Of a stretch of 48,017 nt of DNA, positions 1 to 8,595 are shown one piece after another (positions within the stretch are counted from its first letter, which is position 1; each line of letters opens with the position of its first letter). Made by a program: the position numbers and the translations under genes. The stretch is from Pseudomonadota bacterium. Lineage in GTDB: Bacteria; Desulfobacterota; Desulfovibrionia; Desulfovibrionales; Desulfovibrionaceae. The stretch lies in contig JAEWQB010000013.1 of the NCBI GenBank assembly GCA_023460395.1, positions 1 through 48,017 on the forward strand. Reading direction: 5' to 3'. The notes beneath the pieces were generated by a model, which was not told where the DNA came from, did not search any database, and saw nothing but the letters and a program-made list of their open reading frames with translations.

Positions 1-54
1 GCGCGCTCTCACTCTGTTTTGGTGCAGTCTCTCCGCACTCGAAGGACTCCACAA

Positions 55-89
55 CAAAGAAAAAGCCCTGTTGCATTGCAACAGGGCTT
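55..89 (-). terminator. Rho-independent terminator of the tRNA unit
   Basis: A perfect 12-bp stem (63-74 with 78-89) closes a 3-base loop. On the minus strand the stem is followed by TTTTTCTTT. It lies eight bases past the 3' end of the tRNA-Asp gene, so it ends the two-tRNA transcript. Confidence 0.9.
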
Positions 90-96
90 ATCCTCG

Positions 97-173
<77 letters not shown>

Positions 174-180
174 GGGAAAA

Positions 181-256
181 TGGTAGACGGTACAGGACTT
201 GAACCTGTGGCCCCCGCCGTGTGAAGGCGATGCTCTACCAGCTGAGCCAACCGTCC
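181..256 (-). tRNA. tRNA-Val (anticodon CAC)
   Basis: A 76-nt minus-strand cloverleaf with acceptor GGACGGT against ACCGTCT (one G-T pair at the end), D-arm GGCTCAGCTGGTAGAGC, T-arm CAGGTTCAAGTCCTG and an encoded CCA at 181-183. The seven-base anticodon loop TTCACAC gives anticodon CAC, which reads the valine codon GUG. It is the first gene of the two-tRNA transcript. Confidence 0.93.
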
Positions 257-272
257 CCGTGTGGTGGAGGAG

Positions 273-301
273 TGTTTATCTACACTACCCGGCAGTGTCA
301 A
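273..301 (-). promoter_or_regulatory. sigma-70 type promoter of the tRNA unit
   Basis: On the minus strand a perfect TTGACA (301-296) is followed by 17 bases and then TAAACA (278-273). Transcription would start about ten bases before tRNA-Val. The -10 box is only a four-of-six match, but position and spacing fit a stable-RNA promoter. Confidence 0.6.
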
Positions 302-411
302 CAAATTTTCTTGAAAAGGCCAAAAAACAAACAGGCCGGGAATACTTCACACGTCACCCACAGCGTGTCTCTTTTCAAGAGAATAAAGTATAACACACTA
401 AAAATAAAGAG

Positions 412-1545
412 TTATTTCCAAACACCCTTTGCAATGTCCACCACGAGACGAATCTTGCGCCACTGCTCCTCTTCCGTCAGCGTATTCCCCTCTTCCGTAG
501 AAGAAAATCCGCACTGGGGGCTAAGGCACAGTTGGTTGACGGGAACAATCGCCGCCGCCTCGGCAATGCGCTTTTTCACGGCATCCGCGTCTTCCAACTC
601 GCCGGTTTTGGAAGACACCAGCCCCAGCACAACTTGCTGGTCCGCAATATGCCGCAGGGGCGTAAAATCGCCAGCCCGCTCGGTGTCGTACTCAAGGAAA
701 AATCCGTCCAATCGGGCTTTCGCGAACAGGTCTGCCGCCACAGGCTCATACCCGCCGCTGCTAAACCATGTGGAGCGGAAATTGCCCCGGCAAATATGCA
801 TGGTCACAGCCATATCAGCAGGACGGTCGGCAATGGCCGCGTTAATGATCGCCACATAGCGCTTGGCAAGAGATGCAGGATCAATTCCCCGCTGCGCCAT
901 GCCAGTGCGCTGCTCAACAGAGCACAACGCGCCCCAGCTTGTATCGTCCAGTTGCAGATAGCGGCACCCCGCCTTGTAGAAGGCCGCAATGGCGTCACGA
1001 TATGCCTGCGCTATGGCCTCGTCAAAGGCCTCCTCCGTGGAATAGAAATCAGGCAGCACAAACTGTTCATTGCGCACAGCCAGCACAAAATGCAGCATGG
1101 CGGGAGAAGGAATAGTCATCTTCGCCACATGATCGCCCGCGCACGACTGCAAAAAGGCAAAATCGCGTACCATCGGATGTTCGGAAAAACCTACCGGCCC
1201 GCCCAGTTCCACACTCTCCGCCCGTGTGTGTACACCGTGAAACACAAATCCTTTCTGCGTCTGCCGTTTCACCAGCCCATCCAACCCGGCGAAGAAATCC
1301 AGATGCCACCAACTCCGACGCAGCTCACCATCCGTCACAGCGCGTAGCCCGCACTGTTTCTGCGTCTCCACCAACGTGCCTATAGCGTCATCCTCCACAG
1401 CGCGCAGTTCCTCTGGAGAAATACTCCCCTGCTGCGCCCGCAGCCGGGCCTCCCGGACAGATTCAGGGCGCAAAAAACTGCCCACATGGTCCGCACGAAA
1501 CGGTGGTTGGGTACGGGCAACCGCGTGATTACGCACTGTTGTCAT
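412..1545 (-). CDS. Short cobalamin-independent methionine synthase-like protein (MetE catalytic core, YxjG/YxjH type)
   Basis: A 377-residue protein that matches only the C-terminal catalytic barrel of MetE, about half the length of full MetE. It should transfer a methyl group to homocysteine or a similar zinc-bound thiol in the cytoplasm. The zinc ligands are recognisable: H250 and C252 in HICRGN, E285 in FLEYD and C345 in SPQCGF. The N-terminal RADHVGSFLRP is the family's substrate-loop signature. The start at 1545 has AAGGA eight bases upstream; a longer open frame runs back into the riboswitch and is rejected. A cobalamin riboswitch and promoter precede the gene, so it is probably made when B12 is scarce. 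Core-only homologues are known that use non-folate methyl donors; the donor here cannot be read from sequence. Confidence 0.88.
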   Translation of the reverse strand: MTTVRNHAVARTQPPFRADHVGSFLRPESVREARLRAQQGSISPEELRAVEDDAIGTLVETQKQCGLRAVTDGELRRSWWHLDFFAGLDGLVKRQTQKGFVFHGVHTRAESVELGGPVGFSEHPMVRDFAFLQSCAGDHVAKMTIPSPAMLHFVLAVRNEQFVLPDFYSTEEAFDEAIAQAYRDAIAAFYKAGCRYLQLDDTSWGALCSVEQRTGMAQRGIDPASLAKRYVAIINAAIADRPADMAVTMHICRGNFRSTWFSSGGYEPVAADLFAKARLDGFFLEYDTERAGDFTPLRHIADQQVVLGLVSSKTGELEDADAVKKRIAEAAAIVPVNQLCLSPQCGFSSTEEGNTLTEEEQWRKIRLVVDIAKGVWK

Positions 1546-1734
1546 ATCAATATCCTTATCTGAAAAGGTTGCGAAAGCACGCATACGAAAGACGCGGAAC
1601 AGACTGGCAAACGTGCCAAGCCCGTATCGCGGAACGGGACAAACAGTATTCGACGCCCGGCAGGACGCCTTTGCCTGTCTTCCGGCCCATGTCTGTACGC
1701 GAGACAACTTGCCGTGCCGCAGGGTGCGGCGGTT

Positions 1735-1906
1735 GCGACAGGTCGTCTCCTGGCTTTCCGGTCCCGACACGCCGGGCCTTCCCGCCCACCCCGCCAACCC
1801 GAATGGTGGTAGGGCAGACAGTGGCATCGGCAGGGAATGTCACCGGTTACAGTGGCGCGCCCGCAGCGGATTCACACCGCTTTCCGTTTCCTGTCGCAAT
1901 ATATGC
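1735..1906 (-). promoter_or_regulatory. Cobalamin (B12) riboswitch
   Basis: The minus-strand leader of the methionine-synthase-like gene carries the hallmark cobalamin elements in order: AAAGCGGTGTGAATCCGCTG, then GCGCGCCACTGTAACCGG, then GCCACTG, then GGGAAGGC, then the B12 box AAGCCAGGAGACGACC (about 1755-1740). This is the classical adenosylcobalamin aptamer layout. The aptamer ends about 190 bases before the start codon, so the expression platform lies in 1546-1735; I could not decide between terminator and RBS control. B12 binding would be expected to switch the gene off. Confidence 0.92.
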
Positions 1907-1913
1907 AGATAAA

Positions 1914-1942
1914 TTGATATATAGACAAGAGCACCGTGTCAA
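1914..1942 (-). promoter_or_regulatory. sigma-70 promoter driving the riboswitch and methionine-synthase-like gene
   Basis: On the minus strand TTGACA (1942-1937) is followed by a 17-base spacer and TATCAA (1919-1914), with an overlapping TATATC two bases upstream. It lies just past the tonB stop and would start RNA near 1907, at the 5' edge of the aptamer. This separates the riboswitch gene from the upstream tonB operon. Confidence 0.7.
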
Positions 1943-1948
1943 CTCTTC

Positions 1949-2485
1949 TCACAAGGCCAGTTGGTACTTCACCGGCATGGTTACCGCCATGGGAGTGGGG
2001 CCGAGAATACGCGGGCGCGGCACAACACCTCCAGCCAGCCGCACGGCCTCAGCGGCAGCCGCATCCAGCCGCGTGTCACCCGACGAACGCACCAGACGGG
2101 GTTCGTCAAAACGACCATTAGCGGAGATAATAAAAGAAATCCACGCTGTTCCCAGACAGTCTGGGGGCTGCTCCGCACCGCTTCGGTACGAAAACCATAT
2201 AAATCTCCGGGCGTGAATAGCATCGCTCACAGCCTGCAAATACTGTCTGCGGGCCTTGGCAAGATCACTCTCCGTACCTTGCTCCTCATCCGCGCCACCG
2301 CGTTCCAATACCACGGTGTCCCCAAATGCCAGTCTGGAAACCGGCGGGGCGAGATCGCACACCACCTCAACAGACCGGGCCTGCTCCACCTGCGGTCGGG
2401 GTACCGCGGAGTTGGTCAGCAGGACAAAATGGACGAAGCAGGAAATAGCGCAGCAGGCTGCCAACCTTTCCGCCGCTGTCACCAC
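1949..2485 (-). CDS. tonB: TonB-type energy transducer
   Basis: A 178-residue protein with a short N-terminal membrane anchor (about 8-25) and a TonB C-terminal domain (about 85-178) ending in VTMPVKYQLAL. The anchor contains S15 and H19 in SCFVH, the SxxxH pair that TonB uses to couple to ExbB/ExbD. The periplasmic linker is short and lacks the usual long proline-rich rod. The start is GTG at 2485, overlapping the exbD stop, with a second GTG directly after it. As last gene of the CobW-exbB-exbD-tonB set it would pass proton-motive force to an outer-membrane receptor; no receptor is in the window. Confidence 0.85.
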   Translation of the reverse strand: MVTAAERLAACCAISCFVHFVLLTNSAVPRPQVEQARSVEVVCDLAPPVSRLAFGDTVVLERGGADEEQGTESDLAKARRQYLQAVSDAIHARRFIWFSYRSGAEQPPDCLGTAWISFIISANGRFDEPRLVRSSGDTRLDAAAAEAVRLAGGVVPRPRILGPTPMAVTMPVKYQLAL

Positions 2486-2964
2486 GCGCCCCCGGAAGGA
2501 AGAGAGGCATCCTGCCCATGACCGGACACCGGCGATGTGGCAATGACCAAACGCTCGCCACCGTTGCTGCGAATGGTGTCCACAACACGCAGCAGCGCCT
2601 CCACGGGCGCCTTGCCCTCAGCCTTAAGCAACAACGCGGCAGTGCCGCCACGCCCCGAATCTCCCCGGCTACGCACCAGTGCCACCAATCCGGCTTCGCC
2701 CAACGTCACTCCGTCGCAGGTAAGCACACCGTCCGCGTCCAGATGCAGCTCTTTTACCGCACCGGAAACCACCTTGGCGGATTGCGCAGGAGGCAAATCC
2801 ATATCCATACCCCGCACACTGAACGCGGAAGCGATAATAAAGAAAAGCAGCAGAATAAAAACAACATCCAGCAAAGGGGTTATGTCCGGTTCCGCCAACA
2901 TGCGCTTACCGTGCCCTATGCTGCCGGACACACCGGCAACACCCAAATTATGCCACGCGGACAT
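2479..2964 (-). CDS. exbD: ExbD/TolR-type biopolymer transport protein
   Basis: 161 residues with one N-terminal transmembrane helix (about 30-50) that contains the essential family aspartate, D33, in LLDVVFILLLFF, preceded by PDITP. The rest is a periplasmic domain with ExbD-like folding (LHLDADGVLTCDG). The start at 2964 has GGAG seven bases upstream and overlaps the end of exbB by 17 bases; an upstream in-frame ATG at 3003 lies deeper in exbB and is less likely. It forms the proton-driven motor with ExbB for the adjacent TonB. An ExbD/TolR split cannot be made from sequence alone, but the tonB neighbour favours ExbD. Confidence 0.88.
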   Translation of the reverse strand: MSAWHNLGVAGVSGSIGHGKRMLAEPDITPLLDVVFILLLFFIIASAFSVRGMDMDLPPAQSAKVVSGAVKELHLDADGVLTCDGVTLGEAGLVALVRSRGDSGRGGTAALLLKAEGKAPVEALLRVVDTIRSNGGERLVIATSPVSGHGQDASLPSGGAW

Positions 2965-3556
2965 GGCTTTGCTCCAGCGCGAACGCGGCGTCCACCAACG
3001 CATTCATGGCATCAGACACACGGTCTATCCGGCTGTTGCACCACAACTGGGCCGCCAACGCGGGAATGGCAATGCTTAACCCCGCCGCTGTGGTTAGAAG
3101 AGCCTGCCATATACCGCCCGCCAGACCTGCCATATCCACAGCGCCCCCGGCTGCGGCAACCCCTGAAAACGTAACGATCATACCGTACACCGTGCCCAAT
3201 AGCCCCACCAGCGGCGCAAGCCGTACTACCAACCCCAGCACCCCGACATGCCGGGACAGATCACGGACAATCCCTTCGCCCAGCAAATGCAGTGCGCGTG
3301 CCTTTTCGCCCGCGTATGCGGAATCGAGCAAAACATCGCCAAAGGGACGCACCGCAGCGGGCAATGTCGCGCATACAGATTGCAACACGTCCGCGTCACC
3401 ACGCCGCACGGCCTCGCCCAGTTTGTCCACCATGCCTCGTATGGGAAAGCCCAGTGTGGACAGCACGATGCCCCTGTCCAAAATAACCGCCAGTGCCGCG
3501 AGTGACAGCGCCAGCAAAGGCCACATAAGCGGCCCGCCTTGGTCAAACAGTGTCAT
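2948..3556 (-). CDS. exbB: ExbB/TolQ/MotA-family proton channel protein
   Basis: 202 residues, three hydrophobic segments (about 10-30, 102-128, 150-172) with a cytoplasmic loop between the first two, the MotA/TolQ/ExbB layout. LAPLVGLLGTVYGMIVTF is the conserved second helix region and LLTTAAGLSIAIPALA the third. The start at 3556 has AAAGGAGAG upstream and overlaps the CobW-like stop by 14 bases. It is the stator-like partner of ExbD and TonB encoded immediately downstream. Confidence 0.9.
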   Translation of the reverse strand: MTLFDQGGPLMWPLLALSLAALAVILDRGIVLSTLGFPIRGMVDKLGEAVRRGDADVLQSVCATLPAAVRPFGDVLLDSAYAGEKARALHLLGEGIVRDLSRHVGVLGLVVRLAPLVGLLGTVYGMIVTFSGVAAAGGAVDMAGLAGGIWQALLTTAAGLSIAIPALAAQLWCNSRIDRVSDAMNALVDAAFALEQSHVRVA

Positions 3557-5894
3557 GCGTCTCTCCTTTGCGCCCGGTGTGCGCTACAGACATGCCCCTT
3601 TCTGAATCGTCCGCACCGCGCCGACCTGTAGGACACGGGCCTGCTGGAATCTGTTCCGTTGCGCCTAACGGCTGCCAGTGGCGCACAATGGCTCCGGCAT
3701 CCAAACCTTTCCCGATAAAAACGAGGAATGAATCCCCGGCAAAATCATAAAGTTGCTCATAATCTACTCGTCCGCATACACACTGCACCAGCACATGCCG
3801 CCCCTCCCCCGGAGTCAGGTCATCGCTCCACGCCTCGCCCTCAAGCCCTGTCACACTCACCATCCCTTTAATGCGAAACGGAGTGCCGGGACTTTCACGC
3901 AACGCGGCATCCAGCGCGGTAAAGGCCACGGGAACAGGGAAAAATAAGCGAAGAGAGGTAAACCCTTCGATAACGTGATCCGCGTGGTGGACGTGCCGCG
4001 CGGGGCGCGGGTGCGTGCAAGAATCCTCCGCCTGACGGGGGATAAGGGGACGGGGAGAGAGGGGGAACGGCACCCCGGACGCGGGCACCCCATGGGATTG
4101 GTACGCGGACACCTCCCGATGTTGGAACGCATGCGTCTCTGGGGACAAAGGCTCGGACGCCGGGGCCGCAGAAGCGAACGCGCCGTCAGTAAAGGCGCTT
4201 CCCTCCATGTCCATAAAGAGCGACGGGTGTATGCGCCCAAATTCCGTCCGATGCCGCACGGCCCGCGGATTCAGCACGGCAAGCGTTTCTTCCAGCGCGG
4301 CAAGCGCCACCGGGTCCACCGTATCGCACTTATTACAAACAAGAATATCCGCCCCGCGTATCTGGTCACGAGCAATTTCACTGGACCGGAGAGCCTCCAC
4401 GGCATACGCGGCGTCCACTACGGTAATCAAGCAATCAAGCCGGGCCATATCCCGTAGCGCATCCAACTCCGCCAGCAGGTTGAGCGGATTAGCCAGCCCT
4501 GTGGTTTCCAGCAAAATAACTTCCGGCGTGAAGCGCTCCGTCAGGCTGCGGATTCCAGAGGCCAGACTGCCCGCCAAGGTGCAGCAAACGCACCCTTCAT
4601 CCAGTGCCACTACGGAAGCCGAATCGCCTAACAGATGCTCGTCCACTCCTGTGGCTCCCACCTCATTTTGGATGACCGCCACAAACCGCTCTCGTGACCG
4701 GTGATACTCTATGCAATTATTGAGAAACGTTGTTTTACCCGCCCCCAAAAAACCACTAACCACCACCAGCGCGGGGCGCTTGTCCCCCACCGCCGGAAAC
4801 CGGCGTAAACAATCCGGGGAATCTAAATCGTGAGCCAGCCAGCAGGGGGCATCCGCGCACCCGGCGGCGGGCAGGCTTTCATCCGCCCCTTCACCACAGC
4901 GCCGCTGTGCCAAAGGAACGGGAAGCGTGGCAGGAACGGAGCCTTGCGCAAAACCGGGCATGGCATCTGACGGGCAACCGGGGATACAATCCGGTCCGCC
5001 ACCTCCCACATAGGCCCATTCCGGGGCCAGAGAGAGAGGAGTCGTACCGTCCGAATAAGAAAATAACTCCCTAAGCAGTGGCGAATCCCCCCACACAGTG
5101 GCTTCCGCCACCAAATGCGGGGCCAGATCGCCCTCATCCGCTCCGCACAGCTCCTGCTCTGGCTGTCGCATATGTGCGGCAGCTTCAGCCAGACAAGGCT
5201 CCCTGTACAAGGTTCCGTCTGCACGGCGGTGCCATATGCCCCCGGCCCATTCCGCCTGCAAAGTGAAAGCGGGGGGCATTCCCATGCACAGGGAAACAGC
5301 TCCAGCCAACGCATCCGCCAGTTGTTTCGCCAATGCCAGCGCAGGCAGTGATTCTTCCATATCGCCCGGAGCCAGTGCCCAGCCGTGGCTTTCATCCCCC
5401 ACGCCCGCGTCTGACACGGTGTAGCGTACACGCTCCGCCACCAGGCGCAGCCCCAAGCCCGCTTTCGCATCGCAGGCCAGTTCCACCGTTCCAATGCGAA
5501 AGGCCGAGCCAAGCACCATATCGGATACGAATTCGCGCACGGCCTGCAAATACTCCGGTCCCTGTGTGGCAACGGCAGCGTCAAGCCGTAACCGGTCGCA
5601 CAACGCCTCGTCCGAAACGGGGAAATAGTGCAGGCCGAACCGCACCACAGGCACAGATGCCTGTGTGGATTCCGTCTCCCACGCAAGGCCAAACACGCCT
5701 CTGTGCGAGGCCATCCGGCAGGTAAAAGCATCCCGTTGTCCCCGGCACCGGGCAAGCCCCAGCCAGCCTATCAGTCTACGGAATCTGCCGTCACGGCACG
5801 CCACAGCCATGGCGTTGGCGGGCAGTCCCCGCAGGTGAGCACCCGTTGGAACCACAGAACCGGGGGGCATAAAAAAGTCGGTACGCATGGACAT
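3543..5894 (-). CDS. CobW/COG0523 GTPase with a long unknown N-terminal region
   Basis: 783 residues. The C-terminal half is a G3E metallochaperone GTPase: Walker A GFLGAGKTT (381-389), the metal-binding CVCC (435-438), ETTG (463-466), NKCD (521-524), a His-rich stretch HPRPARHVHHADH (628-640) and a CobW C-terminal domain. Family members hand metal (zinc, cobalt, iron or nickel) to enzymes. The first 370 residues have no motif I recognise; they contain several cysteines and acidic stretches. A normal COG0523 protein begins at its GTPase domain, so this is about twice the usual size. It heads the exbB-exbD-tonB operon, which suggests metal or metallo-cofactor uptake. ATGs at 5894 and 5888 are both possible starts. 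Confidence 0.85.
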   Translation of the reverse strand: MSMRTDFFMPPGSVVPTGAHLRGLPANAMAVACRDGRFRRLIGWLGLARCRGQRDAFTCRMASHRGVFGLAWETESTQASVPVVRFGLHYFPVSDEALCDRLRLDAAVATQGPEYLQAVREFVSDMVLGSAFRIGTVELACDAKAGLGLRLVAERVRYTVSDAGVGDESHGWALAPGDMEESLPALALAKQLADALAGAVSLCMGMPPAFTLQAEWAGGIWHRRADGTLYREPCLAEAAAHMRQPEQELCGADEGDLAPHLVAEATVWGDSPLLRELFSYSDGTTPLSLAPEWAYVGGGGPDCIPGCPSDAMPGFAQGSVPATLPVPLAQRRCGEGADESLPAAGCADAPCWLAHDLDSPDCLRRFPAVGDKRPALVVVSGFLGAGKTTFLNNCIEYHRSRERFVAVIQNEVGATGVDEHLLGDSASVVALDEGCVCCTLAGSLASGIRSLTERFTPEVILLETTGLANPLNLLAELDALRDMARLDCLITVVDAAYAVEALRSSEIARDQIRGADILVCNKCDTVDPVALAALEETLAVLNPRAVRHRTEFGRIHPSLFMDMEGSAFTDGAFASAAPASEPLSPETHAFQHREVSAYQSHGVPASGVPFPLSPRPLIPRQAEDSCTHPRPARHVHHADHVIEGFTSLRLFFPVPVAFTALDAALRESPGTPFRIKGMVSVTGLEGEAWSDDLTPGEGRHVLVQCVCGRVDYEQLYDFAGDSFLVFIGKGLDAGAIVRHWQPLGATEQIPAGPCPTGRRGADDSERGMSVAHTGRKGETHDTV

Positions 5895-5896
5895 AC

Positions 5897-5933
5897 TCTA
5901 AAAGACCGGGCGAAGCCTCTGCCCCGCCCGGTC
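5897..5933 (-). terminator. Rho-independent terminator after the metallo-beta-lactamase operon
   Basis: A nine-bp stem GACCGGGCG/CGCCCGGTC (5904-5912 with 5925-5933) is followed on the minus strand by TTTTAG. It sits eight bases past the stop at 5941 and just before the CobW-like gene, so the two operons are separated here. Confidence 0.85.
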
Positions 5934-5940
5934 CGTATAG

Positions 5941-7098
5941 TTAGAAGGTGATAGTGTCGCCGTTGCCCAGATAGTCGGGCGACGAGGACCGGAACCGCGC
6001 GGTGCCGCGCACCACGGGATACCCTCGCTCAATGAACTTTTTGGCGGTCAGATGCCCGGTGCAATGGTTGCAGCCGATGCGTTCAAAGTTCCACTGGCTC
6101 AGTGAAATCACCAGATCATCGTACTTGGGATCCCAATCCTCGAAAGGAGAAATGTGCAATCCGCCGTAGATGCCGTAAAACCGGTCATTGTCGTACTTAA
6201 GGTCGGTGTATGCCTGGTCGGCCATTTGCAGAATGCCCTGATGGCAGCACCCGGAAACCAGAACCAACCCCTTGTCTTTCACGTTGAAAACAAGCGAAGT
6301 TTCCCCGAACACGCGGTTGATGATGGGCACGTCAAACTTCAGTACCGCCATGCCGGGAATAACAGGGTGCAACACCTCTTTTTGGATGTACGGCTCGCCG
6401 ACGTAGCCGCTGTCCTTAATGTATTGCAGCCCTTCTTTATAGAACCCGTCGTGCACGTAGAGCGGGATACGGTTGTCATATTTCATAGTCACCGGCAGAC
6501 CCCAAAAGTGGTCCCAGTGCTCGTGCGAAACAAACAGCGCTTCAATCTCCCGGTTTTGAAGCATTGTATCAATGCCTTCGCGCTTGAAGCTCTGCTCCAT
6601 CCATTCGTAGGACCAGCCCGTATCCAGCAGGTACTTATGGACCGTGCCGTCCAACGCTTCCACAATCACAAGACAAGAGAACCCACCGGGATTTTCTGGA
6701 TGCAGCGCCTTGCCCTTCTGAATCTCCCACGCCTTTTCCAGATCGTGAGGGATGAGATCTTTAATGGTGGCAAGACCCGATTCGTATGATCCCTTGGCAG
6801 ACCCCTGCCCGTTGGCAAATGGTGCCCAGTTTAGCGTGTACTGGTTCACCAGAAGCCCCCCGGCGGCGTGAATATCACCGATGAGGTCCGCGTTGTTGAA
6901 CCAGCTGGTTTCCGAGATGTTAACCACTTTGACGCTTCGCACGGCACCAAAGTCTTCAAACTTACGTTCTTTTTTGGGTAACCGCTCGTAGGCCGAACTG
7001 GTGTAAGAGTATAATCCCATGGAGGCGAATGCCCCGGCGCACACGCCGGTGGCTACGCCTTTTACAAAATCACGCCGGCTTATTGTAGTGTCTTTCAT
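5941..7098 (-). CDS. Tat-exported metallo-beta-lactamase-fold hydrolase (COG1237-like)
   Basis: 385 residues. The N-terminus has a twin-arginine signal (SRRDFVKG, R9-R10) and a hydrophobic stretch to about residue 30, so it should be folded and exported to the periplasm. The fold is metallo-beta-lactamase: HEHWDH (192-197), GCCHQG (283-288), GGLHI (312-316) and CNHCTG (343-348) match the pattern of the COG1237 group related to dihydropteridine/ribofuranosyl-aminobenzene phosphate synthases. Residues 45-140 before the metal motif are a longer insert than usual. The start at 7098 has GGGAGA upstream; an upstream in-frame start overlaps the preceding gene and is not needed. It follows the membrane-protein gene by 17 bases. 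Substrate unknown. Confidence 0.85.
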   Translation of the reverse strand: MKDTTISRRDFVKGVATGVCAGAFASMGLYSYTSSAYERLPKKERKFEDFGAVRSVKVVNISETSWFNNADLIGDIHAAGGLLVNQYTLNWAPFANGQGSAKGSYESGLATIKDLIPHDLEKAWEIQKGKALHPENPGGFSCLVIVEALDGTVHKYLLDTGWSYEWMEQSFKREGIDTMLQNREIEALFVSHEHWDHFWGLPVTMKYDNRIPLYVHDGFYKEGLQYIKDSGYVGEPYIQKEVLHPVIPGMAVLKFDVPIINRVFGETSLVFNVKDKGLVLVSGCCHQGILQMADQAYTDLKYDNDRFYGIYGGLHISPFEDWDPKYDDLVISLSQWNFERIGCNHCTGHLTAKKFIERGYPVVRGTARFRSSSPDYLGNGDTITF

Positions 7099-7115
7099 GC
7101 TACTTCTCCCGCACG

Positions 7116-8525
7116 CTACTTGATAATCTGAACAGTTTGGCCGATCCACGGCAGCATACTGATGACGATGAAGTAAAGCCCCACCCCGCAGGCAAGCCCC
7201 ACGGCAAGCCCCTTGGCAAGAGCGGGCGTCCACCGCACGTCACTGGCCACCTTTTCCTCCTCGACCCGGTCAAGTTCTTCTGCGGTAAGCGGTACGGCCT
7301 TCCAGCCCGGCCAACCGTCCATGAACCAGTAGTTGATAAGGAAGATGTTGATGAGCCAGATCATGGGAATCATCGGGAACTGCTGCGGATGCGAGAACCC
7401 TTTTTGCGTGCCCAGGAAGAGGTGCGAAGTTTTGTAGTAGACCACGTACACCAGAACCGCGAGAGCCAGCGTCAGGAAGGTACGCAGGAACACCCTGATA
7501 GGACGGCTGAAGCGTGTGGGCCAGTTGCCGCAGTAGAAGTTGAGGAACAACGTGGGCACCAGCCAGAAGATGGCCATTTCCCCCACATGCAACCAACGCC
7601 AATCCGGGGCGGCCAAACGGCGTGTGCCGCGCACGGTTTCTCCCCACACAAGATCCTGCGCGTAGTACAGGAAAAAGCACATGGATAATGCGATGAGAAT
7701 AATGCCGAAGAATGACGCGGTGCGCCGCAGCCAGTCCGTTTTGATAAGGTTGAAGGGATACCGTTCCCAAATTGTTTCAAACTGCCAGACCACCACCGTG
7801 CAGCACATGATCCACGCAATATGGAAGTTCCCGGATACCGTATTGGCGAACTCTTCCCAATAGGGCGGGGTGATAGCCGTGTATTGCTGCCATGGATAAA
7901 ACAAAATAGCCATGTGGGAATGCATGGTTACAAAATAAACCACCATGCTCAGAAAGAAGGTCACCACCATTATGGTGATCCCCTTGGCGGGCTGTTTCAG
8001 CGTATTCCATGGCGCGCTTTCACACGCCACTACCCAACTGGGGGACAGCCATGAGGCGATAGCCGCGAACATCATGATGGCTTCTGTGGCGTATTCCAAC
8101 GCGTAGAAGTCGGTAACGCCCATACCTTCAAGCCGTGCCGGGTCAAAATAGGCGATACCGTAGTTGCCCAGCAGCCCCATGAAAAATCCCCTGATGAGCA
8201 CATACATAGCCGCCACGCTTACCAGCGTGAGGACCACACCTTTGACCGCCGGGTGCGTGCGTTGCAGCCATGGGCGGCTGAACGGCCAGAAGTCGAAGAT
8301 GTACGCCAGCCAGATAAAGAGAATAAGCATCCAGCGGCAGACCATGTAGCCTACGTATGGCGTGTACATGCGGAACACGCCTCGCGGATCTTGAAAAATC
8401 CACCACGTAACATAAAAAACCACCGCAATAAGCAGCGAGTTGACCAGCGCGGGCACTGGTCCGTTCCAGCGTTTGACCAACCTGCGGCTTTCAACATACA
8501 ATGTGTTGGTGCTGTCCTTGTCCAT
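7116..8525 (-). CDS. Polytopic membrane protein of unknown function
   Basis: 469 residues with about eleven or twelve hydrophobic helices spread from residue 28 to the C-terminus, rich in Trp, Tyr and Phe. I do not recognise the family. There is no ATP-binding or heme-binding signature; single histidines occur in membrane segments (for example MHSHMAILF and FHIAWIM). The ATG at 8525 has GGGGGAG about nine bases upstream; a longer frame starting at 8582 lacks a ribosome site. It lies between a 71-residue gene and a Tat-exported metallo-hydrolase under one GntR-type regulator, so transporter or membrane anchor roles linked to the periplasmic hydrolase are reasonable guesses. Confidence 0.75.
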   Translation of the reverse strand: MDKDSTNTLYVESRRLVKRWNGPVPALVNSLLIAVVFYVTWWIFQDPRGVFRMYTPYVGYMVCRWMLILFIWLAYIFDFWPFSRPWLQRTHPAVKGVVLTLVSVAAMYVLIRGFFMGLLGNYGIAYFDPARLEGMGVTDFYALEYATEAIMMFAAIASWLSPSWVVACESAPWNTLKQPAKGITIMVVTFFLSMVVYFVTMHSHMAILFYPWQQYTAITPPYWEEFANTVSGNFHIAWIMCCTVVVWQFETIWERYPFNLIKTDWLRRTASFFGIILIALSMCFFLYYAQDLVWGETVRGTRRLAAPDWRWLHVGEMAIFWLVPTLFLNFYCGNWPTRFSRPIRVFLRTFLTLALAVLVYVVYYKTSHLFLGTQKGFSHPQQFPMIPMIWLINIFLINYWFMDGWPGWKAVPLTAEELDRVEEEKVASDVRWTPALAKGLAVGLACGVGLYFIVISMLPWIGQTVQIIK

Positions 8526-8595
8526 ACGGGTAACTCCCCCACGGGCAACGGCGCTTGTGCCGGGGCCAGACTTGGCGGTCACCCCGGCATCCTTT

